Shown here piece after piece: positions 17,582 through 25,437 of a DNA stretch of 64,000 nt. Position numbers and translations under genes: made by a program. Below the pieces are notes generated by a model. That model was not told the origin of the DNA. It saw only the letters and a program-made list of their open reading frames with translations, and ran no database searches. The stretch covers positions 96,206 to 160,205 of the forward strand of contig JAFYDI010000023.1 in the NCBI GenBank assembly GCA_017544835.1, written 5' to 3'. Position 1 is the first letter of the stretch; each line of letters begins with the position of its first letter. The DNA is from Lachnospiraceae bacterium (GTDB lineage Bacteria > Bacillota > Clostridia > Lachnospirales > Lachnospiraceae).

Positions 17582-18780
17582 AGCGCATATATATCGCAAC
17601 AGCAGTGACATGCTCGATTATACTGGCATTGCTTATTGTTTTATTCCGGTTCCTTAATCTGACGGAGGAAAGAGAAACGCTTAAGGTAGGCTTCGTCTAT
17701 GACAATGACGAAAGCACATCCTACACATACAATTTCTCACTTGCCAAGGATGCTTTGGAGAAGAAGTACGGGGCGAGAGTAGAAATTGAAACCTGCAGTA
17801 ATGTACTTGACGATGAGATGGAAGAACCCTTAAGAACACTGGCAGAAGACGGTTGCGACATCATTTTCTTTAGCGGATACAGCGAACTTGTTAAGGAGCT
17901 TGCGCCGGATTACCCGAATGTTCAGTTCTGCCAGACTTCTTACATGGATATGGCGAATCAGACGGTACCTGCCAATTACCATACATTTAAGGGTGAAGCA
18001 TATCAGGGAAGGTATGTAAGCGGAATCGTTGCCGGTTTAAAAATCAAGCAGATGATTGCGGAAGGTTCTATTACCGAAGACGAAGCGATAGTGGGCTTTG
18101 TTGCTGCGTTTCCCACTTCGGAATTAATATCCGGCTATACGGCATTTTTGCTCGGCGTGCGTTCACAGGTGCCGCAGGCTGTAATGCGTGTCATCTATAC
18201 GGAAACATGGAGCAGTTACGCGGAGGAGAAAAAAGCGACCGAGCGGCTTATAGATGAAGGCTGTGTAATTATCACGCAGCACACCGATACCATCGCTCCC
18301 GCTGTTGCATGTGAAGAGGCTTCAGAAAAGAAAGAAGTTTATTTTATCAGCTACAACAACAGCATGTCGGAAGTAGCGCCCTGTACATCAATTGTAACCT
18401 CAAGAATCTGCTGGGAGCCTTATGTTCTTGGCGCAGTGGATGCTATGTTTAAGAACAAAAAAATAGAATCGGCTATAAGCGGGAATGTCCGTGGAACAGA
18501 CGCATTTGCCGGTTTTGAGAGCGGCTGGGTGGAAATGCTTGACTTAAACCTTCAGATAGCGGCGCCGGGAACCGAAGAAGCCGTAAATGCGGCGATAGAG
18601 CGTTTTAAACAGGCTAAGCACGGAAAAGTGGACTTTGTCTATAAGGGAGATTACGAAGGCACTAACTACTTAGATCCGTCCGACACAATAGAATTAAGTC
18701 GCGGCTATGTGGAGAATGAGAACACATCCTACCCAACGTTTGGCTATGTCCTTAAAGATATAATCACCATAGAAGAATAA
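17578..18780 (+). CDS. Membrane-anchored BMP-family substrate-binding protein
   Basis: 400 residues. An N-terminal hydrophobic helix (about 4-25) without a lipobox cysteine anchors a BMP/PnrA-like periplasmic-binding fold: LKVGFVYDNDES near 35, GYSELVKELAPDYPN near 98-112 and GEAYQGRYVSGIVAGL near 140. BMP proteins bind nucleosides or similar ligands for ABC importers, but no permease or ATPase lies nearby. The ATGA overlap with the HD-GYP sensor suggests that this protein feeds ligand information to it, as LuxP does to LuxQ; that link is inference. A hairpin terminator follows at 18784. Confidence 0.82.
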   Translation: MKRIYIATAVTCSIILALLIVLFRFLNLTEERETLKVGFVYDNDESTSYTYNFSLAKDALEKKYGARVEIETCSNVLDDEMEEPLRTLAEDGCDIIFFSGYSELVKELAPDYPNVQFCQTSYMDMANQTVPANYHTFKGEAYQGRYVSGIVAGLKIKQMIAEGSITEDEAIVGFVAAFPTSELISGYTAFLLGVRSQVPQAVMRVIYTETWSSYAEEKKATERLIDEGCVIITQHTDTIAPAVACEEASEKKEVYFISYNNSMSEVAPCTSIVTSRICWEPYVLGAVDAMFKNKKIESAISGNVRGTDAFAGFESGWVEMLDLNLQIAAPGTEEAVNAAIERFKQAKHGKVDFVYKGDYEGTNYLDPSDTIELSRGYVENENTSYPTFGYVLKDIITIEE

Positions 18781-18783
18781 GTT

Positions 18784-18826
18784 AAGAAGGCGCTCCGTAC
18801 GGTTGTATGGGGCGCTTCTTTATTTC
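18784..18826 (+). terminator. Terminator after the BMP-family gene
   Basis: AAGAAGGCGCTCC at 18784-18796 pairs, with one bulged G and one G-T pair, with GGGGCGCTTCTT ending at 18820; TTATTTC follows. Confidence 0.7.
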
Positions 18827-18832
18827 AAAAGA

Positions 18833-18863
18833 ATGACATAACTCAAGAGATTTATGATAAAAT
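18833..18863 (+). promoter_or_regulatory. Putative promoter of the methyltransferase gene
   Basis: ATGACA at 18833-18838 and GATAAA at 18856-18861 (17-base spacer), or an extended -10 TGATAAAAT at 18855-18863. Weak consensus, but well placed after a terminator and before ATG 18902. Confidence 0.45.
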
Positions 18864-18901
18864 AAACAGAAACGTATCGTTAGTTGAGAATGAGGGGGCT
18901 T

Positions 18902-19834
18902 ATGGATTACAGTACCAAAATTTCTGAAAGAATGTGGAATCAGCCCGACAAGGGTGAACTTGAAGCGGAGCGCGAGAACACATTTATCGATGACATCGTG
19001 CAGAAAGCACATATAGAGAAAGAACTTTTATCTAATCTTGACGGTATAGAAACGGTCTTTGACGGCGGCGCGGGTTGCGGTCGATTCTCGATACTTCTTG
19101 CCAAGCAGGGTCTTAAGGTTACGCACTTTGATATCTCAAAGCCGATGATTGACAAAGCACATGAACTGGCGGCAAGAGAAGGCGTTCTTGATAACATTAC
19201 ATTCGTGCAGGGAGCATTGGAAGATTTATCTGCGTACGCGGACCGTTCTTTTGACCTTGTCATATCTTTTGATTCGCCCATTTCCTACACTTATCCGAAC
19301 CAGGAGAAGACTATAAGCGAGCTTGTGCGTATCGCCCGTAAGCGCATTATGATAAGCGTTTCAAGCAGGCTGGGTGCACTTCCTTATGCTGCCAATCCTA
19401 TCCAGAAGAATCAGTTTATCCTTGATAAAAACAGCAAAGACGGATGGGTACAGTGGTGCTTAAGTAACAGGGAGAGGGCTGTCTCGGAGTTTTCTTTTTC
19501 CAAAGAATACACCATGAAGACATATGAAACCGGATTGTTTGAAGACGTCGAAGCGGTTAAGAAGGCCTACGAAAGAGGCGAAGCGCCCTGGTGTATTTCG
19601 TACCATTTCATGCCCGAGGAACTTAAAGGCATCTTGGAGAAAAACGGTGTTAAGAACGTAGAACTTGCGGGGCCGGGTGCTTTTGCAAGGACACTTCCCA
19701 ACGAAATACTTGTAAAGATTGTGAATGACCCTAAGCAAAAGAAAGACTTCCTTGAATTCTGCCACATGTACGATAGCAACCCTTACGTATGCGGCATGGG
19801 CAAGGATAATTTGTTCGCCAAAGGAGAAATATGA
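18902..19834 (+). CDS. Class I SAM-dependent methyltransferase
   Basis: About 310 residues. Motif I is VFDGGAGCGRFS near residue 52, motif II a VTHFDISKPM strand near 73, and motif IV FDLVISFDSPISY near 118. This is a Rossmann-fold methyltransferase of the broad Methyltransf_11/25 type; no substrate is recognised. ATG 18902 was chosen because GAGGGGG lies 4 bases upstream; a TTG at 18884 would extend it by six residues with no ribosome site. It heads a run of six small-enzyme genes on the same strand. Confidence 0.82.
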   Translation: MDYSTKISERMWNQPDKGELEAERENTFIDDIVQKAHIEKELLSNLDGIETVFDGGAGCGRFSILLAKQGLKVTHFDISKPMIDKAHELAAREGVLDNITFVQGALEDLSAYADRSFDLVISFDSPISYTYPNQEKTISELVRIARKRIMISVSSRLGALPYAANPIQKNQFILDKNSKDGWVQWCLSNRERAVSEFSFSKEYTMKTYETGLFEDVEAVKKAYERGEAPWCISYHFMPEELKGILEKNGVKNVELAGPGAFARTLPNEILVKIVNDPKQKKDFLEFCHMYDSNPYVCGMGKDNLFAKGEI

Positions 19835-19848
19835 CATGATGATGTCAT
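19831..19848. repeat. Perfect palindrome at the methyltransferase stop
   Basis: ATGACAT, four bases, then ATGTCAT, spanning the stop codon of the methyltransferase gene and lying about 57 bases before the next start. There is no T-run, so it is not a good terminator; it could be an operator. Confidence 0.4.
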
Positions 19849-19904
19849 GTTAACCTTGCTACTATAAAGTCAAATCATATTTAACAATAGGAGGAGACTG
19901 TTTT

Positions 19905-20651
19905 ATGAAATATATAAGAGTTACAAAGGATAATCTTGACAGCGAGCACATATGCTGCGCCATAGCCAATAACAAAGACGTGCAAGTATCGTCTAAAAAA
20001 GCGTGGCTGGCCGATCGATTCGATGAAGGACTGGTGTTTCTTAAAAGTGTGGAGCGTGGAAAGTGTTTCGTAGAGTACATTCCTGCAGAATATGCCTGGG
20101 TTCCGATTGAGGCTTCGGGCTATATGTACATCGATTGCTTGTGGGTGTCGGGGTCCTTTAAGGGGCATGGATATTCAACGGACTTGTTGAATGCATGCAT
20201 AGAGGATAGCAAGGCGAAAGGCAAGAAGGGCCTGTGCATATTATGTGCGGATGAGAAGATGCCTTTCCTTGCAGACCCTAAGTTCTTAAAGTACAAGGGA
20301 TTTGAAAAGTGCGATGCGTCGGATAACGGCATAGGGCTTTGGTATCTTTCTTTGGCGGATGATGCAGAGGCACCTAAGTTCAAAGAATGTGCCAGACACC
20401 CGCATACGGATGAAAAGGGCTATGTGCTCTATTACACAAGCCAGTGCCCGTTTAATGCCAAGTATGTGCCGATAGTGGAGAAGACGGCGGCGGATAACGG
20501 TATTCCTTTTAAGGCGATACATTTAGAGAGCAGGGAGGCGGCTCAGAATGCGCCCACACCTGTTACCAATTACGCTTTGTTCCATGACGGGGCGTATGTT
20601 ACCAATGAACAAATGAATGATACCAAGTTCCTGAAACTGGCTCGCGGTTAG
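19905..20651 (+). CDS. GNAT N-acetyltransferase with YoaP-like C-terminal domain
   Basis: 248 residues. The N-terminal half is a GNAT domain: a core strand YIDCLWVSGSFKGHGYSTDL near residue 74-94 with an acetyl-CoA-binding loop variant. The C-terminal part (about 160-248) starts with GYVLYYTSQCPFNAKYVP and looks like the thioredoxin-like YoaP domain (PF14268), with one cysteine at the position of the redox pair. The RBS is AGGAGGA, 9 bases from the ATG. The substrate is unknown. Confidence 0.8.
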   Translation: MKYIRVTKDNLDSEHICCAIANNKDVQVSSKKAWLADRFDEGLVFLKSVERGKCFVEYIPAEYAWVPIEASGYMYIDCLWVSGSFKGHGYSTDLLNACIEDSKAKGKKGLCILCADEKMPFLADPKFLKYKGFEKCDASDNGIGLWYLSLADDAEAPKFKECARHPHTDEKGYVLYYTSQCPFNAKYVPIVEKTAADNGIPFKAIHLESREAAQNAPTPVTNYALFHDGAYVTNEQMNDTKFLKLARG

Positions 20652-20682
20652 TGCCGCCGGTTGAGGAAAGATAGGGGGATTT

Positions 20683-21234
20683 ATGGCTAAGGTTATTTTT
20701 GTGTCGGGTCCTTGCGGAACCGGCAAGTCTACATTTGCAGATGCTTATGCAAGACATATGGTTGATGAAAACGGAAAGACTGTGTATGTCATCCACGGGG
20801 ATGATTTTCATGCAGGATTTGTGGAGCCTGAAGACAAGGGAGATTTCTTTGTGGACGGAGAAGCATCCGATAAGGTGCTTTGGGAGGACATTCTTAAGTT
20901 TAACTGGGACTGCATGATGGATACGGCGAACAGAGTGCTTAAGGAGGGAATTGATGTTGTAATCGACTACATTATTGAGGACGAAATGCCCAGGGTTAAG
21001 AAGCTTGCGGCGGATAATAATGCTGAGTTTTATTATATAGTACTTACGGCCTCCGAGGAAGAAATAGAGAGACGTATTCGTTACCGTGGCGACACCGACA
21101 TGATTGAGCGCGCCAAGTTCTTAAAAAGAAAGCTTGACGCAATGCCCGAGAATGCGGGACATCTTTATGACAACACCAGAAAGTCGGCAGAGATTTCCGT
21201 ATGCGAAATTAAGTTAGAAGACTATAAAATGTAG
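20683..21234 (+). CDS. P-loop small-molecule kinase-like protein
   Basis: 183 residues. Walker A GPCGTGKST starts at about residue 9, a VIDYIIEDEMP segment near 89 could supply Walker B, and EEEIERRIRYRGD near 126-138 resembles the lid arginines of nucleoside/shikimate-type kinases. It probably phosphorylates a small metabolite or an antibiotic, but the substrate is not evident. It has AGGGGGATTT before the ATG and lies 31 bases after the YoaP-type gene. Confidence 0.72.
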   Translation: MAKVIFVSGPCGTGKSTFADAYARHMVDENGKTVYVIHGDDFHAGFVEPEDKGDFFVDGEASDKVLWEDILKFNWDCMMDTANRVLKEGIDVVIDYIIEDEMPRVKKLAADNNAEFYYIVLTASEEEIERRIRYRGDTDMIERAKFLKRKLDAMPENAGHLYDNTRKSAEISVCEIKLEDYKM

Positions 21235-21258
21235 TCATTTAGGCTACAGGGGGTATTC

Positions 21259-21786
21259 ATGACAACATATTATGATGACGGAACTATAAAGGTTCGCAGC
21301 ATGGTGGATACGGATGCGAAGGTTATATATGATACGTATTTGTCATACGGCTGGCATCCGTCCATTGAAACATATGAAACATATTTAAAGGAGCAGGAAG
21401 CAGGAGAGAGACTTGTGTTTATTGCTGAGTACGAGGGCGCGGTGAAGGGACTTTGCACACTTGTGCTCAATCCTTCCGAAGGACCGTGGGGCGGGCAGAA
21501 GATTCCCGAGATTGTGGACTTGTGCGTGTTTTTTGACATCCACGGTAAGGGTATCGGCAATAAGCTTTTGGACGTAGCCGAAGCGGAGGCTGCCAAGCTT
21601 TGTGATATGGTATTCCTGGCTGTGGGTGTTCACTCAGGCTATGGTCCTGCGCAGCGCATCTATGTTAAGCGTGGCTATAACTTTGATGGCAGTGGCGTAT
21701 GGTATCAGAACAAGCAGCTTGAGCAGTATGCGCCGTGCGTTAACGACGATGATTTGCTGCTGTTTATGAGTAAGAAACTAAAGTAG
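21259..21786 (+). CDS. GNAT family N-acetyltransferase
   Basis: 175 residues with the typical GNAT order: a β1 strand IKVRSMVDTDAKVIYDTY, an LVFIAEYEGAVKGLCTLVL hairpin near 52-70, the core strand IVDLCVFFDIHGKGIGNKLL near 84-103 (acetyl-CoA loop HGKGIG), and GPAQRIYVKRGYNFDG near the end. The acceptor cannot be told. It follows the kinase-like gene by 24 bases and precedes the flavin reductase gene by 15 bases. Confidence 0.8.
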   Translation: MTTYYDDGTIKVRSMVDTDAKVIYDTYLSYGWHPSIETYETYLKEQEAGERLVFIAEYEGAVKGLCTLVLNPSEGPWGGQKIPEIVDLCVFFDIHGKGIGNKLLDVAEAEAAKLCDMVFLAVGVHSGYGPAQRIYVKRGYNFDGSGVWYQNKQLEQYAPCVNDDDLLLFMSKKLK

Positions 21787-21801
21787 GAAATGGGGGTTTT
21801 T

Positions 21802-22380
21802 ATGGGTACGGTTATCAAAAGAAAATCGGTGGGAACAGGCTTTTCAATGTGTGTTCAGCCTGCATTTATCATTGGCACCAACAATGAGAACGGTACGCCT
21901 AATTTTGCACCTATCACATGGGTGAGTGCGACATGTGAGAAAGGCTCTGATTATTTCATAGTTATCAGCATGTTCGGAACCAAACGTACTAAGACTAACG
22001 TAATACAGGACAAGAGGCTTAGTGTTAACCTCGTAAGCACGGATATGCTTCCTCTAATGGATTATTTCGGCACACATCATGCCAAAGACGGTGAGAAAGC
22101 CGGCGTTGAGTATGCGGCAAGTCGAGGGGAAGTTGTTGACGTTCCCACACTTGATGCAAGTCCATGGGTGTATGAATGTGAGGTGGAAAAGTCCACAGAG
22201 ATTGGCGAGTCTACCACTTTCTTTTGCCGTATTAAGAATATACAGATTGATGAAAGAGTCAACTGTAAGGACACTTTCGATGTTGACCTTACCAAGTTCA
22301 ATCCTGTAATTTATTCGGGCAATTATCACAGTCTGGGCCAGAGGTTGGGCGAGATTGGAGACTTCGCGCCAAAGGCTTGA
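21802..22380 (+). CDS. Flavin reductase-like domain protein (FMN-binding)
   Basis: About 192 residues of the flavin-reductase/FMN-binding split-barrel type: PAFIIGTNNENGTPNFAPIT near the start, then TWVSATCEKGSDYFIVISM and KRTKTNVIQDKRLSVNLVS, the usual layout for FMN contact strands. ATG 21802 has GGGGGT about 5 bases upstream; ATG 21790 in the same frame lies over that ribosome site and is less likely. It may use or supply reduced flavin, but no partner oxygenase is seen. Confidence 0.8.
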   Translation: MGTVIKRKSVGTGFSMCVQPAFIIGTNNENGTPNFAPITWVSATCEKGSDYFIVISMFGTKRTKTNVIQDKRLSVNLVSTDMLPLMDYFGTHHAKDGEKAGVEYAASRGEVVDVPTLDASPWVYECEVEKSTEIGESTTFFCRIKNIQIDERVNCKDTFDVDLTKFNPVIYSGNYHSLGQRLGEIGDFAPKA

Positions 22381-22453
22381 ACTCACAGTTCATTTTGCCA
22401 AAATAATCAAAGTGGTAGAGTAGTGTGTAACACTTGAATAAGGGGGCATATTT

Positions 22454-23206
22454 TTGAGAGATTATAGTTTACAGCATAAGAAAGCTTGGGAGTACAACGC
22501 CTACGACTTTTGGGTGGCAACGTCGGGAACGCCCGAGGAACGAGCTGCCAAGGATAAAGAAAATCCGCTTAAGATGCTTAAGTGGCATGCGCAGTACTTT
22601 GATAGCTTTAAAGGCGTGAAGGTAGCCAATATCTGCGGCTCCTGTGGCAAGAAAGCGGTTCCGCTGGCACTACTTGGCGCGGATGTTACGGTGTTCGATA
22701 TTTCGGAAGACAATAAGCGATATGCTATGGAGACTGCGGAGGCGGCCGGCGCGCACATAGGTTATGAGGTGTGCGATGTACTGGATATTGACTTAAGCAA
22801 GTATGGTGAGTACTTTGACGTAGTCTTTATGGAGGGCGGAATACTTCATTATTTCCACGACATAGACGAGTTCATGGGGAAGATGTATGAGCTTCTTAAG
22901 AAGGGTGGCAAGATTATCTGCAGCGACTTCCATCCTTTCACGAAGGTTATGGATACGCTTGGACTTGAGCAACCCACAATGAGCTATTTCTCCACCGAGG
23001 TATTTGAGGGCGAGATGGCTCACGCAAGGTTCTTTAACGAAGAGGAGCGTAAGAAGGTTCCGAAGTGCAAGTATAGAAAGTATACGATTAGCGAGATTAT
23101 CAATGCCATTATAAGGACAGGCTTCACGCTGGAGCGCTTTGACGAGAAGCCGTCGTGGAACAATCCTAATCTCCCCGGAGAGTTCGCAGCTATAGGAATT
23201 AAATAA
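22454..23206 (+). CDS. Class I SAM-dependent methyltransferase (TTG start)
   Basis: 250 residues with a variant motif I VANICGSCGKKAVPLA near residue 57, VTVFDISEDNKRYA near 78, and FDVVFMEGGILHYFHDIDE near 118-136. The start is TTG 22454 with AAGGGGGC about 7 bases upstream. This is a metabolite-type methyltransferase; the substrate is unknown. It is separated from the flavin reductase gene by 73 bases that hold an AGTGTGTAACACT near-palindrome and no clear promoter. A hairpin at 23217-23252 follows. Confidence 0.78.
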   Translation: MRDYSLQHKKAWEYNAYDFWVATSGTPEERAAKDKENPLKMLKWHAQYFDSFKGVKVANICGSCGKKAVPLALLGADVTVFDISEDNKRYAMETAEAAGAHIGYEVCDVLDIDLSKYGEYFDVVFMEGGILHYFHDIDEFMGKMYELLKKGGKIICSDFHPFTKVMDTLGLEQPTMSYFSTEVFEGEMAHARFFNEEERKKVPKCKYRKYTISEIINAIIRTGFTLERFDEKPSWNNPNLPGEFAAIGIK

Positions 23207-23216
23207 GGAATTTTGG

Positions 23217-23252
23217 AAAACCGTGTATCTGACGCAAAAGGTGCACGGTTTT
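23217..23252 (+). terminator. Terminator after the methyltransferase gene
   Basis: AAAACCGTG at 23217-23225 pairs with CACGGTTTT at 23244-23252. The T-run is short and followed by ATAATGTTTT. Confidence 0.7.
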
Positions 23253-23267
23253 ATAATGTTTTAACAA

Positions 23268-23290
23268 ATACCTATTGACATAGTAGGTAT
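23268..23290. promoter_or_regulatory. Rrf2/IscR-type operator 1
   Basis: A perfect inverted repeat ATACCTA-N9-TAGGTAT that covers the -35 box of the isc promoter. The encoded Rrf2 regulator at 24999 is the likely ligand; this assignment is inference. Confidence 0.7.
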
Positions 23291-23304
23291 ATACGTGTGA
23301 TAAT
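23275..23304 (+). promoter_or_regulatory. Promoter of the isc-mnmA operon
   Basis: TTGACA at 23275-23280, an 18-base spacer and GATAAT at 23299-23304. Transcription should start near 23311, between the half-sites of the second operator. Confidence 0.8.
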
Positions 23305-23325
23305 ACCTAGCGGAAAGGTAGGTAA
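23303..23325. promoter_or_regulatory. Rrf2/IscR-type operator 2
   Basis: ATACCTA-N9-TAGGTAA, the same half-sites and spacing as the first operator with one changed outer base. It covers the end of the -10 box and the start of transcription. Confidence 0.68.
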
Positions 23326-23335
23326 ATTAGAACAA

Positions 23336-24523
23336 ATGAGTAAGATGATATATATGGACAATGCAGCCACCACGAAGGTAGCTCCTGAAGTATTTGAAGC
23401 GATGCTTCCTTTCTTTTGCGAAGAATACGGTAATCCTTCAAGTGCCTACGCATTCTCGGGTAAGATTGCAGGGAAGGTAACGGAGGCGAGAGCAAGCATA
23501 GCTAAGTCTATCGGTGCTACGGAGAAAGAAATTTTCTTTACAGGCGGCGGCAGTGAGTCCGACAACTGGGCTATTAAAGGCGTGGCTGATGCGTTTAAAG
23601 ATAAAGGCAATCACATAATCACCACGAAGATTGAGCATCATGCAGTGCTTCACACTTGTGAGTTCCTTGAGAAGCACGGCTATGAGGTAACATATCTTCC
23701 TGTTGATGAATATGGACTTGTGGACCTTGAAGAGCTTAAGAAGGCGATTAGACCCACCACTATTCTTATTAGCATAATGTACGCCAATAACGAAATCGGT
23801 ACAATCGAGCCAATCGCGGAGATAGGCAAGATTGCGCATGAACACGGCATATATTTCCACACCGATGCGGTTCAGGCTTTCGCACACGAGCACATCGATG
23901 TTAATGCAATGAACATAGACCTTCTTTCGGCAAGCGCCCATAAGATTAACGGTCCCAAGGGTGTGGGTCTTATGTACATCCGCAAGGGCACCAAGCTTTC
24001 CAACCTCATCCATGGCGGTGCGCAGGAGAGCGGCAGAAGAGCAGGTACCACCAATGCGGCAGGCATTATCGGTTTTGCCAAGGCCACAGAGCTTGCTACG
24101 GCCAAGATTGATAAGGCCAATGCTTATCAGGCGGCTTTAAGGGACAAGCTTATCAAGCGCGTTCTTGAAGAGATTCCCTACACTAGAGTCAACGGACACC
24201 TCACCAATCGTCTTTCCAATAATGCGAACTTCTGCTTCAGATTTGTGGAGGGTGAGTCGCTCCTTATTTTGCTTGATCAGGCGGGAATCTGCGCGTCATC
24301 GGGTTCCGCTTGCACATCGGGCAGCTTAGACCCCTCACATGTGCTTCTTGCAATAGGACTTCCTCACGAGATAGCCCACGGCTCCGTTAGGCTTACGATT
24401 TCCGAGGAAACCACCGAGGAAGATATTGATTACGCAGTAGAGAGTTTAAAGAAAATTATCGAGAGGCTTCGCAGCATGTCTCCCTTATACGAAGATTTTG
24501 TTAAGAAGAATAAGGAGGCTTAA
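23336..24523 (+). CDS. iscS: Cysteine desulfurase (IscS/NifS family)
   Basis: PLP enzyme that takes sulfur from cysteine and passes it to IscU and MnmA. About 395 residues starting MSKMIYMDNAATTKVAPEVF, with the PLP lysine in SASAHKINGPKGVG near residue 205 and the catalytic cysteine in SSGSACTSGSLDPSHVL near 325. ATG 23336 was chosen since the predicted transcription start near 23311 excludes the in-frame GTG at 23297. A weak AGGTAGG serves as ribosome site. It is followed at once by iscU, with the two genes abutting. Confidence 0.92.
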   Translation: MSKMIYMDNAATTKVAPEVFEAMLPFFCEEYGNPSSAYAFSGKIAGKVTEARASIAKSIGATEKEIFFTGGGSESDNWAIKGVADAFKDKGNHIITTKIEHHAVLHTCEFLEKHGYEVTYLPVDEYGLVDLEELKKAIRPTTILISIMYANNEIGTIEPIAEIGKIAHEHGIYFHTDAVQAFAHEHIDVNAMNIDLLSASAHKINGPKGVGLMYIRKGTKLSNLIHGGAQESGRRAGTTNAAGIIGFAKATELATAKIDKANAYQAALRDKLIKRVLEEIPYTRVNGHLTNRLSNNANFCFRFVEGESLLILLDQAGICASSGSACTSGSLDPSHVLLAIGLPHEIAHGSVRLTISEETTEEDIDYAVESLKKIIERLRSMSPLYEDFVKKNKEA

Positions 24524-24985
24524 ATGAGTCAGGTAACAGAATACAGCAGCAAAGTAATGGACCACTTTTCCAATCCGAGAAACGTGGGTGAAATAGAGAA
24601 TGCGTCAGGCGTAGGTACCGTTGGAAACGCCAAGTGCGGCGACATCATGCGCATGTACCTTGACATAAGTGACGACGGAATCGTAAGAGACGCCAAGTTT
24701 AAGACCTTCGGCTGCGGCGCCGCAATCGCCACAAGCTCCATGGCAACAGAACTTGTCAAAGGAAAGACTGTGGAAGAAGCCCTCAAGGTCACCAACAAAG
24801 CGGTTATGGAAGCCCTCGACGGCCTTCCGCCCGTTAAGGTGCACTGTTCACTTCTTGCCGAGCAGGCTATTCATTCGGCGCTTTGGGATTATGCAGAGAA
24901 ACACGGAATTACGATAGAAGGCCTTAAAAAGCCCGTCAACGACATAGACGAGACGGAAGAGTTCTATCAGATGCAGGGAGAATAA
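24524..24985 (+). CDS. iscU: Fe-S cluster scaffold IscU/NifU-like
   Basis: Scaffold on which IscS-derived sulfur and iron are assembled into clusters. 153 residues with the three conserved cysteines: NAKCGDIM near 37, TFGCGAAIATSS near 63 and VHCSLLAEQAI near 107. The Asp of the CGD motif is present. There is a short C-terminal extension (PVNDIDETEEFYQMQGE) of unknown role. The gene begins right after the iscS stop, so the two are translated from one message. Confidence 0.93.
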   Translation: MSQVTEYSSKVMDHFSNPRNVGEIENASGVGTVGNAKCGDIMRMYLDISDDGIVRDAKFKTFGCGAAIATSSMATELVKGKTVEEALKVTNKAVMEALDGLPPVKVHCSLLAEQAIHSALWDYAEKHGITIEGLKKPVNDIDETEEFYQMQGE

Positions 24986-24998
24986 CCGGAGGTTACTG

Positions 24999-25394
24999 AT
25001 GATATCGACAAGAGGTCGTTACGCACTACGCGTAATGATAGACATCGCGACCAATCAGGGGGACGGCTACGTTCCCATGAAAGACGTAGCTTTAAGACAG
25101 GGGCTTTCGCTTAAGTATCTTGAGCAGATTCTGCCACCGCTTACCAAGCACGGGCTTCTCATAGGCATACAGGGCAAAGGCGGCGGCTATCGCCTCACAA
25201 GAGAGCCCAAGGATTACCATATGAGCGAAGTCTTGAACCTTACCGAGAAAGACCTTGCTCCCGTAGGCTGCCTCAAAGAAGGCGCACCCGCCTGCGAAAG
25301 AAAGGGAGCCTGCAAAACCATCGCATTCTGGGAAGGCATGGACAAGGTGATTAAGGACTATCTTGAGTCCTACACCCTGGCGGATTTTTTGTAA
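24999..25394 (+). CDS. iscR: Rrf2 family Fe-S regulator (IscR-like)
   Basis: 131-residue winged-helix regulator. The N-terminus MISTRGRYALRVMIDIA and QGLSLKYLEQILPPL match Rrf2 helix-turn-helix regions, GKGGGYRLTREP is the wing, and three cysteines (C-x7-C-x5-C near residues 90-105) can hold an Fe-S cluster as in IscR. It lies third in the operon, not first. It is the obvious candidate to bind the twin palindromes at 23268-23325 and regulate its own operon. A CymR-type role cannot be ruled out. Confidence 0.88.
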   Translation: MISTRGRYALRVMIDIATNQGDGYVPMKDVALRQGLSLKYLEQILPPLTKHGLLIGIQGKGGGYRLTREPKDYHMSEVLNLTEKDLAPVGCLKEGAPACERKGACKTIAFWEGMDKVIKDYLESYTLADFL

Positions 25395-25437
25395 GAAAGG
25401 CGAGCCAAGCTTCGTCTGTGTTAGTTTGGAGTTTTAT

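Noticed and set aside
23221..23260. c-di-GMP riboswitch suggested by GACGCAAAAG
   Set aside because: The rest of the GEMM-I core is missing; the segment forms a plain terminator hairpin.
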